Below are positions 1 through 9,802 of a DNA stretch of 64,000 nt, in pieces (position 1 is the first letter of the stretch; each line of letters opens with the position of its first letter). A program made the position numbers and the translations under genes. The notes under the pieces were generated by a model. The model did not search any database. It was given only the letters and a program-made list of their open reading frames with translations, and had not been told where the DNA came from. Origin of the DNA: Calliopum simillimum (Eukaryota; Arthropoda; Insecta; Diptera; Lauxaniidae); assembly GCA_951812925.1 (NCBI GenBank), contig OX638371.1, forward strand, positions 36,182,101-36,246,100, written 5' to 3'.

Positions 1-1
1 T

Positions 2-1711
2 AGGTTATTGACTGATTCTAATTCAAGGTCACATGTCTTGCGTACACCTGTCGGGGTACAGGATGGAGCAATTCCAAGTAACTTTTATGATTTTTCATCC
101 ACGATTGGAGGTGGTAACCTAGCCACTGGTTACACACAACCGGGCAGTGGCCCAATTTCAAATGCGCGACGTATATACAATCCAGCTACCGTTTTTTCAG
201 AAGGGGGTATTAGAACTCAGGCTCGTACCAAGTCCCAAGAGGGACAATTTACAAATCAGTTAAGGTCAAGGACTGGCACAAATCCTAAGCGTCCTATGCA
301 GCGTTCCTTATTAGAAGGGTTAACACCATTACCACCTGATCTTTCGAAACCACCGCCTCAAAATTCCGGACAATTTTCTATGGGCAGTTACATGCATGCA
401 AACAGAGTAAATTCACAGGCAAATACCGATAATCAATACGAATCTGTCTTGCACAGTGGGATAGTATCGGCTTTAAATATAGCGGTTTCTCAAAACGTAC
501 AAAATATAGAAAAGTCTTTAGAAGCAAAGATAGATGGACTTATAAAACCGTTCATGAAACAAGTTTTGGATCACGTGAATGTCTCTCGACAGAATAGTGA
601 TACGGGAACCAGGGTTCCTCAAAATCAAAATTGGTATAATGATTGGCACCGGGCTGATGCAAATCGGTTCCAAAATGAGGCTAGGCCAAATCACTCGAAC
701 ATCGACAACAATAGGGGAACGCCGAATGTTAATCATAATAATTTTCCGACTCAACAAGGTATAAGGGCAGGTACAGTAGGCCATGAAGCTCCTGAAAGAG
801 CTTACGAAAATGTTCATCCAGTTAAAGTCCATCAGTGGGATTTAGTGTTTGATGGCGATTCTGGAAAACTAACGGTGGAAGATTTTATTTTTAGGCTAGA
901 GCGTCTAAGGACACAATATAATCATTCTTGGCCTGAAGTTATCCGTGAATTTCATCGTTTAGTCAAAGGGGAGGCGTCAGACTGGTACTGGCTTTTCTTA
1001 ACATCTAATCCATCACCTGACTGGGACACTTTAAGCCGTGAGCTAAGGCATCAATTTCAGAGTAATAAAACTCAATTTGAAAAATTAAGAGAATTCGCAG
1101 AGAGGCGTCAGCTTCCTGATGAATCAATTGATGCGTTTTTCCATCAAGTAAAAAAATTACGTTCTTGCCTGGGGATAAATATAGATGAGTTAGAGGCGGT
1201 CAAAATTATTAAGAGAAATTTGAAAGAAAGTTTGGCCAAAGCAGTCTATCCGATGACTTCATATACTGTAGACCACTTGCGTGATCAATGTCGCGAGTAT
1301 GAATCCCTTTTTGCGCGTAAAGATTTGCGGTCTAACCAGCCAACAACGGTAAGGTTTAGACAACCTCGAGCTTACGTGAGCGAAGTGGTGGAGAGTGAAC
1401 AAGCAGGAGACCAGAATTTTTGGGGTCAAGAAGTGGAGCCTAGTGTAGAAGCTGTGCAAATGAGTCATAATATTTTAACTGAGCCTTTAAGAAGACCGTT
1501 GATTTGCTGGAATTGTTGCCAACAAGGTCATACTTACATCGACTGTCCCTCGACTGAAAGGCGGCTTTTTTGTTTTAAGTGCGGCAAAGTAGGGGTAATT
1601 ACTCCGCGTTGTCCAACCTGTTCACGGGGAAACTTGAGGGGTGCGACAAGAGCGGGTGTGTCGTGCTCGACGCAAACTCCCGCAGAAACGCCGCGATTCA
1701 ATGTGACTTAA
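2..1711 (+). CDS. gag: Retrotransposon Gag polyprotein (5' partial)
   Basis: This is the structural protein that packages element RNA into virus-like particles. The frame is open from base 2, and the first in-frame ATG is about 96 codons in, so the true start is probably upstream of the window. The first 270 or so residues are Gln/Asn/Ser-rich and low in complexity. A retrotransposon gag (capsid) domain follows at about residues 275-430, with a W-rich stretch (EASDWYWLF). Two zinc knuckles lie near the C-terminus. The first is a canonical CX2CX4HX4C (CWNCCQQGHTYIDC). The second (CFKCGKVGVITPRC) keeps the cysteines but has Val where His is expected. The 3' end overlaps pol by 133 nt in the other frame. 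Confidence 0.88.
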   Translation, partial: RLLTDSNSRSHVLRTPVGVQDGAIPSNFYDFSSTIGGGNLATGYTQPGSGPISNARRIYNPATVFSEGGIRTQARTKSQEGQFTNQLRSRTGTNPKRPMQRSLLEGLTPLPPDLSKPPPQNSGQFSMGSYMHANRVNSQANTDNQYESVLHSGIVSALNIAVSQNVQNIEKSLEAKIDGLIKPFMKQVLDHVNVSRQNSDTGTRVPQNQNWYNDWHRADANRFQNEARPNHSNIDNNRGTPNVNHNNFPTQQGIRAGTVGHEAPERAYENVHPVKVHQWDLVFDGDSGKLTVEDFIFRLERLRTQYNHSWPEVIREFHRLVKGEASDWYWLFLTSNPSPDWDTLSRELRHQFQSNKTQFEKLREFAERRQLPDESIDAFFHQVKKLRSCLGINIDELEAVKIIKRNLKESLAKAVYPMTSYTVDHLRDQCREYESLFARKDLRSNQPTTVRFRQPRAYVSEVVESEQAGDQNFWGQEVEPSVEAVQMSHNILTEPLRRPLICWNCCQQGHTYIDCPSTERRLFCFKCGKVGVITPRCPTCSRGNLRGATRAGVSCSTQTPAETPRFNVT

Positions 1712-4700
1712 GTCCCACCCACTCAAAATCGGATAATTTTGAAGAAGTCGAGGTGGGAGAAAAATTTGAAAATTATGATAAAAAGTTAAGTAAGACTAGG
1801 TTTCTGTTGAGGCACAAATCCTTAGAGGAAAGGATACGCAATTATCAGAAAGTCAGAAATAAAATTTTTGGCGAAAGTCAGCTAGTGGGAAAAAGAGAGA
1901 TTTCGAAAAAAATATTAAAAGCGAGAAATAGGTATAACCAGCGGAAAAAAATTAGACAGGAAATCGTAAGTAGTGTGACGGCAATCAAAAGCAATGATAT
2001 TCGACCATATGCGGATGTAATTATTTCTTCCATCTCTGTGCGGGGTTTGTTGGATACCGGCGCTTCTGTGAGTCTGTTAGGCAAAGGGTGTGGGAAACTG
2101 CTCAAAACTATAGGTATAGAACCAAAAGGATCAATATCTCGTGTGAGAACGGCAGGAGGCAAAACTCACTGGGTACATGGTAAAATCAAAGTACCAGTGC
2201 AGTACAAAAATCTAACAATAGATATGGAACTGTTTGTCTGTCCAACATTAGAGCAACCACTATACCTTGGCGTCGACTTTTGGAAAAAGTTCGGTTTAGC
2301 ACCCGACATTTTTGGAGTGGCATCATTGGAAGAGGAAAAACAAGAAAAGGATCCGTTGCAACACTATTTAACGTCAGATCAGGAGAAGCAGTTACAGGAG
2401 GCAGTAAAGGAGTTTAAAAGTTTTGAGGAGAACGGTCTAGGAAAAACAAGTTTGGAAAAACACACTATTATCCTGAAAGAGGGATCGGAACCAGTAAAGG
2501 ATAGACACTATCCAGTGTCACCAGCCGTGCAGGAACTTTTGTATACCGAAATCGATAATATGCTGAACTTAGGAGTTATCGAGGTGAGCAACAGTCCTTG
2601 GAGCAACAGAACCACGCTGGTGAGGAAACCCGGTAAAAATCGGCTATGTCTGGATGCAAGGAAGCTAAATGATCGCACCATTAAGGATGCATATCCCTTG
2701 CAAAATATTGAGGGCATCCTTAGCCGTATAGATGAAACAGTGTTCATTAGCAGCGTGGATCTCAAATACGCCTTTTGGCAAATTGAGTTGGAGGAAAGCT
2801 CTAGGGAGTGCACCGCGTTTACGATTCCGGGGAGACCACTTTATCAATTTGCAGTTATGCCGTTTGGGCTCTGCAACGCGGCCCAACGGTTATGCAGGCT
2901 GATGGATAAAGTGATCCCCCAGCGCCTTAAGCAAAACGTATTTGTGTACCTGGATGACCTGCTGGTGATTGCTCGAGATTTCGATACTCACTTGAAACTG
3001 TTGCGCGAAGTTGCTCAATGCCTAAGTAAAGCGAACCTGACCATCGGGTTAAAAAAATCCAAGTTTTGTATGAAGGAACTGCGCTATCTTGGGTTTGTCA
3101 TCGGAGGAGGGGTATTGAAGACGGACCCTGAAAAGGTAACTGCCGTCTCCAATATCCCAATTCCGAAGTCACCTCGAGATGTGCGTAGTTTCCTGGGGAC
3201 AGCCGGATGGTACAGGCGCTTTATAAAGGATTTTGCAACTTTGTCGTCACCGTTAAGTGATACACTGAAAAAAAGCCCAAAATTTTGTATGACCCCTCAA
3301 GCCATCGAAGCTTTCACCCAACTCAAAACTGCCTTAACGACCGCTCCTGTACTGGTACACCCAGATTTTAAACGCCGTTTCTACATACAATGTGATGCTT
3401 CACAATTCGGAATAGGGGCTGTTCTATTTCAAGTAGACGAAGAAAACAATGACAGACCGATTGCATTCTATTCCCAGAAACTCAATAGCGCTCAAAAAAA
3501 CTACAGCGTGACTGAGAAAGAATGTTTGGCGGCCGTACTGGCAATAAAAAGATTCCGACCGTACGTAGAGCTCATGCCATTTACAGTTGTCACGGACCAT
3601 GCCAGTCTCAAATGGCTGATGAGCTTGCGTGATCTCAGTGGGCGTTTAGCGCGTTGGTTATTAGAATTGCAGTCATATAACTTCGAGATAGAACACCGCA
3701 AAGGTACAGACAACGTGGTTGCGGACATGCTGTCACGAACAGTCACAGAAGATTGCGTCGATGAATTAGGATTGGATTTCGAAACTACAGAATTTAGCTC
3801 GCCTGAATACCTTCAGCTGATGGAAACAGTTAACGAAAATGGAAGTAGATTACCAGATCTAAAAGTCGTGGACGGTGTGGTATATAGAAAAACAGAATTT
3901 TCTCAGCAGGAACTGGATGAAAATCCTTGGAAAATATGGGTGCCAGAGGCACTGACTACAACAGTAATTGCTAAAGAGCATGAACCACCTTCTGTCTCAC
4001 ACGGGGGCGTAGCCAAGACTCTTTATCGAATCAGGCAAAAATATTTTTGGCCACAGATGGCTGCACAAGTGCGCAACTATGTTCGCAATTGCGTAACTTG
4101 TAAAGAAATTAAATCTCCAAATTGTGAGTTGAGGCCTAGAATGGTTAATGAGGTAGTCACGTGTAGGCCGTTCCAGAAACTTTATATAGATTTTTTGGGT
4201 AAATATCCCCGTTCCAAAACTGGTAATACTTACATATTCATTGTGTTAGACCACTTTTCGAAATTTATATTTCTTAAAGCTATGCGCGAAGCGTCGGCGA
4301 CAAACGTCACAAAATTTTTAGTTAACAATATCTTTAACACCTTTGGTGTCCCTGAATTGATCCATTCGGATAATGGAAAGCAATTCATTTCCAAAGAGTT
4401 TAAAAATATGTTGGACACTTTTAAAATCCAACATATGAAAAATGCTTTCCATTCTCCTCAGGCGAACGCCTCTGAGAGGGTAAACCAAACGGTGTTATCT
4501 GCGATAAGAGCTTATTTAGAATCCGACCATCGAGATTGGGATCTCCATCTTCCTGATATAGAATGTGCAATTCGAACAGCTGTTCACTCTTCTACCGGTT
4601 TCACACCTTATTTCGCTCTTTTTGGTCAGTCCATGTTTACCTGCGGGGAAGATTATGCCCTGGCAAGACGTTTAGGTATTTTAGAAGAAGCAAAAATTGA

Positions 4701-5007
4701 TCCGCTAAACCGAAAAGATAAAATTAGTGCCCTTAGAAACACAATTAAAGAAAACATACATAAGAGCTATGAACGCTATGCTCGACAGTACAATAAACAT
4801 AGTCGTACCATTTTATTTAAGCCAGGTCAAGAGATATACAAGAGAAATTTAATCTTGAGCGATTTCAGCAAAAATATTAATGCTAAATTTTGTAGAAAAT
4901 TTTCAAAGTGCAGGGTAGTAAAACCCATTGGTCGGAACATGTATGAGCTGGAAACTCTTCAAGGGAAATCCCTTGGGATTTTCCACGCTAAAGACATGAA
5001 ACAATAA
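1579..5007 (+). CDS. pol: Retrotransposon Pol polyprotein (protease, RT, RNase H, integrase)
   Basis: This frame encodes the element's replication and integration enzymes and is probably made as a Gag-Pol fusion, with productive reading from about 1634. Counting from 1579, the aspartic protease motif LLDTGAS is near residues 157-163. Reverse transcriptase follows, with the YLDD catalytic box near 456-459. An RNase H core (YIQCDAS) lies near 600. The integrase has an H2C2 zinc-binding region (HGGVAK then CVTC) and a D,D35E core: Asp near 870, Asp in HSDNGKQF near 929, Glu in ASERVNQ near 965. The order RT-RNase H-integrase marks Ty3/gypsy, not Ty1/copia. There is no stop or frameshift, so the copy could be active. 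The stop is TAA at 5005-5007. Confidence 0.93.
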   Translation: MRQSRGNYSALSNLFTGKLEGCDKSGCVVLDANSRRNAAIQCDLSPTHSKSDNFEEVEVGEKFENYDKKLSKTRFLLRHKSLEERIRNYQKVRNKIFGESQLVGKREISKKILKARNRYNQRKKIRQEIVSSVTAIKSNDIRPYADVIISSISVRGLLDTGASVSLLGKGCGKLLKTIGIEPKGSISRVRTAGGKTHWVHGKIKVPVQYKNLTIDMELFVCPTLEQPLYLGVDFWKKFGLAPDIFGVASLEEEKQEKDPLQHYLTSDQEKQLQEAVKEFKSFEENGLGKTSLEKHTIILKEGSEPVKDRHYPVSPAVQELLYTEIDNMLNLGVIEVSNSPWSNRTTLVRKPGKNRLCLDARKLNDRTIKDAYPLQNIEGILSRIDETVFISSVDLKYAFWQIELEESSRECTAFTIPGRPLYQFAVMPFGLCNAAQRLCRLMDKVIPQRLKQNVFVYLDDLLVIARDFDTHLKLLREVAQCLSKANLTIGLKKSKFCMKELRYLGFVIGGGVLKTDPEKVTAVSNIPIPKSPRDVRSFLGTAGWYRRFIKDFATLSSPLSDTLKKSPKFCMTPQAIEAFTQLKTALTTAPVLVHPDFKRRFYIQCDASQFGIGAVLFQVDEENNDRPIAFYSQKLNSAQKNYSVTEKECLAAVLAIKRFRPYVELMPFTVVTDHASLKWLMSLRDLSGRLARWLLELQSYNFEIEHRKGTDNVVADMLSRTVTEDCVDELGLDFETTEFSSPEYLQLMETVNENGSRLPDLKVVDGVVYRKTEFSQQELDENPWKIWVPEALTTTVIAKEHEPPSVSHGGVAKTLYRIRQKYFWPQMAAQVRNYVRNCVTCKEIKSPNCELRPRMVNEVVTCRPFQKLYIDFLGKYPRSKTGNTYIFIVLDHFSKFIFLKAMREASATNVTKFLVNNIFNTFGVPELIHSDNGKQFISKEFKNMLDTFKIQHMKNAFHSPQANASERVNQTVLSAIRAYLESDHRDWDLHLPDIECAIRTAVHSSTGFTPYFALFGQSMFTCGEDYALARRLGILEEAKIDPLNRKDKISALRNTIKENIHKSYERYARQYNKHSRTILFKPGQEIYKRNLILSDFSKNINAKFCRKFSKCRVVKPIGRNMYELETLQGKSLGIFHAKDMKQ
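1627..1633 (+). promoter_or_regulatory. Probable -1 ribosomal frameshift site (G-GGA-AAC)
   Basis: Read in the Gag frame the codons are cgG GGA AAC, a classical X-XXY-YYZ slippery heptamer. It sits inside the gag/pol overlap, downstream of the last pol-frame stop (TAA at 1576-1578) and upstream of the gag stop at 1711. A one-base slip back continues as Leu-Glu-Gly-Cys in the long pol frame. The frame relationship and heptamer are seen directly. That slippage occurs is inferred from the same arrangement in retroviruses and gypsy elements. No downstream pseudoknot was modelled. Confidence 0.65.
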
Positions 5008-5724
5008 ATTAAAACTTTACAAGAGTCATTTTTATTTTTTTTGCTACCGCTCACCATGTTAGCTTTCTCCTTGTATGCTTAAAATTTATGAGTAATTGAT
5101 TTTAGCGAGAACTGTACTACGGAACGTTTATTTCGCTCTCTTTTTATGAATTGCGTGGAGTATTCTACGTTCTTAGTCTGTACTAAGCCTATTTTACATA
5201 ATACTTATATAAGTATATAAGTTAATGTAGCTTAGATTTAAAACTTAGTTTGGGACATAGCTGTAAAACATTTCACTAAACTGAGTATACAGAGTAGAAT
5301 TACTCAGAACCACGTATGTAATAAAATTCGTTCTTACGGTTTCAGGTACCAGCGTGTAAAATGATAAAAGGGATAGATCGGATACAAAGTTTTAGCGTCG
5401 CATGATATAAATATTGGATATACATTCCACGGATTTTATAATTTTCGAGTTTTCAACATCTTTCGTCGGGGTTGCCGTAATAAATTGAAAATCAACGTTT
5501 TGGACTGTTCATAAGGGATAAACAACAAAGGTATACATCGCTTTACGTTTTATTATTTTTAAGCCCCCTAAAGACAACAAAGGCCAAAAATGATCCCAAC
5601 AAACTATTTTTCTGGGTATAAACCTTAAAATCGTTTAAGTGTTCATTTTGAGCCCGCAAGGGCATCTTTTAAGGGTAAAAGATGACGGGAGTAACGACCC
5701 TGCGTACCCTAGTGAATCCAAAAA

Positions 5725-5873
5725 GCGTCTGATCCACAGTGGGCGGCTTATTGGTCAGCGTCTGTTCCCAGATTGGGCGGCTGTGCACCCTAAGTCCAAA
5801 AACGCGTCTGTTCCCAGATTGGGCGGCTTTTTGGCCAGCGTAAGTTCCACATTGGACGGCTGTATATTTTTGT
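5725..5873 (+). repeat. Short imperfect tandem repeat, about four units
   Basis: Units of roughly 33-47 bp start with GCGTCTG or GCGTAAG, continue through TTCCCAGATTGGGCGGCT, and end in variable spacers such as TTTTTGGCCA. Four units can be aligned by eye. The repeat lies 0.7 kb after the pol stop, so it may belong to the retrotransposon's 3' region. Confidence 0.7.
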
Positions 5874-5921
5874 AGGTTACCCTAAGACTGGGGTTACATT
5901 GGATAGGACTTCGTGCGAGAA

Positions 5922-5939
5922 TTTGGTCGTACGACCAAA
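5922..5939. repeat. Perfect 18-bp palindrome
   Basis: The sequence TTTGGTCGTACGACCAAA reads the same on both strands. It lies in the presumed 3' region of the retrotransposon. A protein-binding site is possible, but nothing else supports it. Confidence 0.6.
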
Positions 5940-6589
5940 CCATTTCCCGATAGAGATGTGTGGGTGATTTTTCGATATTCATCTCCTTGTATTTGTTCGT
6001 ACGACGTCGATAGATGCGACCAAAGTTTCTTTCGTACGTGTCGGACACTAGTACGAGGCGGTGAGTGTTGGGGAATCAGCTATACTGATTTTGGTGGGAT
6101 GTTGGTTTCCTTTTTTCTCGTGCGGTTTGGTTTTCGTGCGGGGTGTAGCCAATGTAATCTTAGCCTAGGATAACTGAGCTATGCTCGAGACCACTCGGCA
6201 TACAGTCATGTCAAGGCATGCTGCTAAATAATTTTTATAAATTTTTCCAAATTTGATATATGTACCCGATCCAGACAACGGCGACATAAAGACAAGGCTG
6301 CGTTTGCGTTTGGCCAGTATTGTGTGGATTAAACACCACGTTAGTTTTGACCAAGGGCAAACGCAGGCTAATCCTCTTCAGCCAGCAGGTAGAAACGGTG
6401 GAGGTTTCACCGGGAGTCGTCATTATGCCAATGTTGGACCCATGGACATTTTTTTTATATAAGTTTTAAGTCTCTTCAATTGCGTTGCACTTGAAATCAT
6501 ACTTCTTTTTCTTTTGTCTCACCATTTCTGATGATCCTACCACGAAGAAAACTGTTTTAACTGAATACACCATCTATACCTTTTTTTTG

Positions 6590-7030
6590 GGTTGATTTCG
6601 GGGATTTCCATTTATTTTTCCGGGGATTTCGGATGTATTTCTGGATTGTTTTTTTGTTGTACTTCGGAAGCCTTACGTTTGAGAGTAGTCCATTTGTATT
6701 TTGGAGGTTTCCATTTTAGTCTAGGAGGTGTTCATTTTGATTTCGGACGGGTTTCTTTTTGTTTTGATTTCGGAGGTTTTGACGACAAAAGCACAATTTT
6801 TTTTTATATTCGCTACCTAACTAGTAGGATACACACAACAGATTTCAATCGCATATACCTATTTTAATAACTTTAAAATAGGCAAAATGATTTTGTTGTG
6901 CAATGCCTCTGGTATTAGGGCAGAATGACCTTCTGAGGTTAGGATGGGGTTTTCTTGGATTGAAGTGGGGATTTCTGAGGTGGAAATGAGTAATTCTCGG
7001 ACGTGAGTAGGGTTTTCTTGGATGCCATTA
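6590..7030. repeat. G/T-rich degenerate short repeats
   Basis: Between 6590 and 6790 motifs such as TTTCGGAGGTTT and GGGGATTTC recur irregularly. Between 6930 and 7030 the block GGGGTTTTCTTGGAT occurs twice. Open frames here are low-complexity artefacts of this composition. Confidence 0.45.
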
Positions 7031-7544
7031 AAAGTTTTTGTGAAATATTTGGAAGCCGCAGGGGTTAACTTGGAAAAGGGTAGCGCTGCCCAAAGAAGCG
7101 CCAAGGCTTCGATTACATCGGATGTTCAAAAAAAAAACTTTTCACTCATTTTGATCCAGGTTGGGTATAGTATTGACAGTAGCTCTGCAGGCAAGTTTTC
7201 TACAAGTGTTGCCATTTACATACATATTTGTATCTAACTTCTGATATGTATTTGTGGGAAAAGTCGCATGCAAATCCTGAACTAATATTTGGTCTTAAGA
7301 TGTAGTGAGAAATACAACCAAGTGGTCATAGCTTAGGCCCGGCTTGATCAGTCTGAGCATGAGTCACAATATCTCAGGGTGTGGGCGTGACCTACGTTGG
7401 GCGCGTGTGTTTTTGTTTAGCAATTATGATTGGAGAAAGTAAACAGTACCAATAAGGATTAAAAGCTGTCACAGCCCACTAGCGTTTCTTAGTAGCCTTG
7501 AAACTCTAGAGTTTTGTAGCGTGTGACTGCCCTTTAAAAAAAAA

Positions 7545-7575
7545 TATATAAAAGGTGTACGACAGGGTTAATAAA
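7545..7575 (+). promoter_or_regulatory. TATA-like box with nearby AATAAA
   Basis: TATATAAAAG at 7545-7554 is a good TATA box match, and AATAAA follows at 7570-7575. TATA box and polyadenylation signal lying this close is typical of a retrotransposon LTR, so this may be part of the 3' LTR of the gypsy element. It could instead be a chance match in AT-rich DNA. Confidence 0.3.
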
Positions 7576-7899
7576 TTCGAAGTCAATTTTGCGTTTTAGG
7601 AAACACCCTATGTTCTATACGATATTTCCCGTAATATGTACTAATACTATTACACGAAACAAAAAAAAAGATCGGTCAATTGAATGTCACTTTTAAATGA
7701 CATTGAAATTAAGAGACAAAAATTTTTGGCGCGATCTTGAAACGTCACCGAAATCTATAGGAATGAGGGAGACCAGAATAGGTTGTTAACTATTTGACGA
7801 AAGATTTTGTTTACTGGTATTAGTAAATAGATACCGAAAAATTGGGCTGTTGGCAACGAATTTAATTTGCCGAAGAGGAGTTGCGTTTTGGATTTTGGA

Positions 7900-9060
7900 C
7901 ATGTCGGTCGGTTTCGCGGTTAGTGAAAGAAAAAATAAAATGGCGTGCGTTCAGAAAATTTAATTTTTCCTTAACTCAATTTATCGTATCGTAGTAGAAA
8001 AACTACAAGAAATCTATTAGCATAAACTGTAAGTGCAGTGTGCAGTTTTTAAATTTCTTTTAATCGACTTAAAAAGTTAAGTTTAAACACAAAGTTAAAG
8101 ACACAAGATCGTAAATAGGGTTACCTATATATATATTTTTTACGTAAATAAATAACCACAAATTAAATGCTATAATACTTAAAAAGAAAAACAAGTGTTA
8201 AAGATAGAGTAAATAAAAAGTGCTAATAAGTAGGAAACTTGAAAAAAAAAAAAAGAAGACTGAAATTTTGAACGAACGCCGCTACAAATTGAGGTGTCTA
8301 CTGGAAAAACAAAAACCAAGAAAGCCAACTACAACGGCAACAATAATTTCAGAATGGTCCACCATAAATCCAACAAATTGTCATCAAAATAATAACAATT
8401 GCAGTTTAATAAGCGAGCAGCAGCAACGCAGCAAGTTTTCTTCGTCTTAACTTGAAAAAAATTGAAACGAAAAAATCGCAAAAAGTTAAAGAAAAAATTT
8501 CTGTGAAAGACATCGCCGCCTTTGTTGCTGGAGAATCAAGTTTTTTCCGTTGTAAATCGAGTTTGCCGTAGTCAGCCGTCGTTGTCGCAGTCGTCGTCTG
8601 TCGTCGTTAACCCACCACCACAGTCACCAAGTCGCCAGTCGCAGTTCGCTCACTTTAGCAGTCGCCACAGTCGAAGAGCTCACTGGTCTCTCAACAAATC
8701 AACAACAGCAACAATATCAAGAAACGCGACAGGAAAATCAAACGTCAACAATTGTTTATCCTGTCATTGATATTAAACCGCATATTGTACATAGAGAATT
8801 GCAGGCAGAGCAACAGCAACTACTCTCGCCAATAGCAATAGTTGCTGCAGAAAGTGACGAACAATTTTATCAGCAACCACAACGACATCAGAAGCAACGT
8901 ACTATTAAACGAGATCGAGAGCAACGACAATTTATATGGACAACATCAGTAACTAAAATTCTACGCAACGGAGCGGCATCAACGATCATCTAACTTCGGC
9001 AGTGTCAGCAACCAGACAGAAGCAGAAATTTTAACGCAGGTGGTAGCAGAAATTAGCGTG
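7900..9060 (+). other. CAG/CAA-rich exon-like segment, possibly 5' UTR of an unidentified gene
   Basis: Composition changes here to GTCGTCGTC, CAG and CAA-rich DNA typical of fly leader exons and opa-type repeats. A stop-free frame runs from about 8553 to 8992 (Gln-rich, QQQQQYQE near its middle) but has no ATG, so it is not a convincing protein. A possible splice donor, GCAG followed by GTGGTA, lies near 9040. It could be a host 5' UTR exon on the plus strand or the leader of a retroelement. I see no coding exon downstream to join it to. Confidence 0.3.
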
Positions 9061-9801
9061 AGGCATTATATTTCTTTTTATATACATAATCAGTATTTCT
9101 TAGGTATAATTATTTCTTTATTCTTATCATTCTTTAAAGTAGTCGACTTAGTATCTATATTGTATTTTTAAGAAATAGTCCATTATTGTTTTTTTTTTGA
9201 AATTCTGTAACAGAGGCCTCTTAAAAAAAAAAGAAAAGAAATATTACTGAATATTATTAGTTGATAATTTAGTTGCTAAAAAAAAAAAAGATACGAATTC
9301 AATATTAAAAGAAATTTAAAAGTTAAAAGCCATTTGTTCCAAATTTTGAAATGGAGTAAGTTTTAGTTAAGTGGGAGGAGGTTTCCCAAAAGAGTGGATC
9401 CATGACGTAGGAGTGGGGATAAGGGGGTTTTATTCCCCCAAGTTCGGTACATGTGAGTAATAATTTTTTTTTTTCCTCTGCGAAAATATTTCCCTTCGCT
9501 GCTTAAATTTATTTGGTTTGAGTTTTTTTTTAGTTTGATTTGATTTTTTTTGTTTATTATAAGAAAGGTTTTCTCTTCGTTAGGAAGAGAAAATCTTATT
9601 GTCGGACCCTTCGGGTAGATTGGCTGGGTTGAGGACCACCCCTCAAAATGTCGGAGAGCTAGCCGGGAAAGTTGCCAATCTGCCATGATCAAGTAAGGGA
9701 CACCACATGATATGGAAGATACAGTTCTTCATTTCTTTGGTCATTTCAATTTTGAACTGCTTGGCTCACTATCAGAATCGTGTCTTAAATCCATATTGTA
9801 G
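9061..9801. other. Gene-free stretch
   Basis: Poly-A and poly-T rich DNA, with a more GC-balanced block at 9360-9700 that contains an inverted pair of GAAAACCTTTC-like arms around 9560-9600. No ORF with coding character and no recognisable repeat family was seen. Confidence 0.4.
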
Positions 9802-9802
9802 T

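Larger units (their letters stand above)
1..5007 (+). mobile_element. Ty3/gypsy-type LTR retrotransposon, coding region (5' end outside window)
   Basis: A Gag frame is followed by an overlapping Pol frame ordered protease, reverse transcriptase, RNase H, integrase, which is the Ty3/gypsy order. Both frames are free of stops, so this copy looks young. The 5' LTR and primer binding site lie left of the window, so LTR identity cannot be used to date it. I see no third (env-like) ORF after Pol. The exact 3' LTR start was not found; a TATA-like motif and AATAAA near 7545-7575 are candidates only. What else it could be: a related errantivirus-like lineage lacking env; the Pol domain order is firm, the clade is not. 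Confidence 0.9.
5008..7330 (+). other. Region 3' of the retrotransposon, no gene seen
   Basis: I see no convincing ORF here. The stretch probably includes the element's 3' untranslated region and possibly its LTR, but no polypurine tract or TG...CA boundary could be fixed because the partner LTR is off the window. It holds a short tandem repeat at 5725-5873, an 18-bp palindrome at 5922-5939 and G/T-rich degenerate repeats at 6590-7030, listed separately. Confidence 0.4.

Noticed and set aside
8..10. TTG at 8 as the start codon of gag
   Set aside because: The frame is open further upstream to the window edge and TTG is not a usual eukaryotic start; the gene is treated as 5' partial.
5755..6048. 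97-codon minus-strand ORF over the 5725 repeat
   Set aside because: It covers a tandem repeat and has no domain or coding-like composition.
7302..7653. A 350-bp 3' LTR beginning TGTAGTG and ending TTACA
   Set aside because: It contains the TATA box and AATAAA, but flanking bases show no target duplication and the 5' LTR is not available for comparison.
8220..8450. Lys/Thr-rich small protein
   Set aside because: Low-complexity frame in a leader-like region with no conserved motif.
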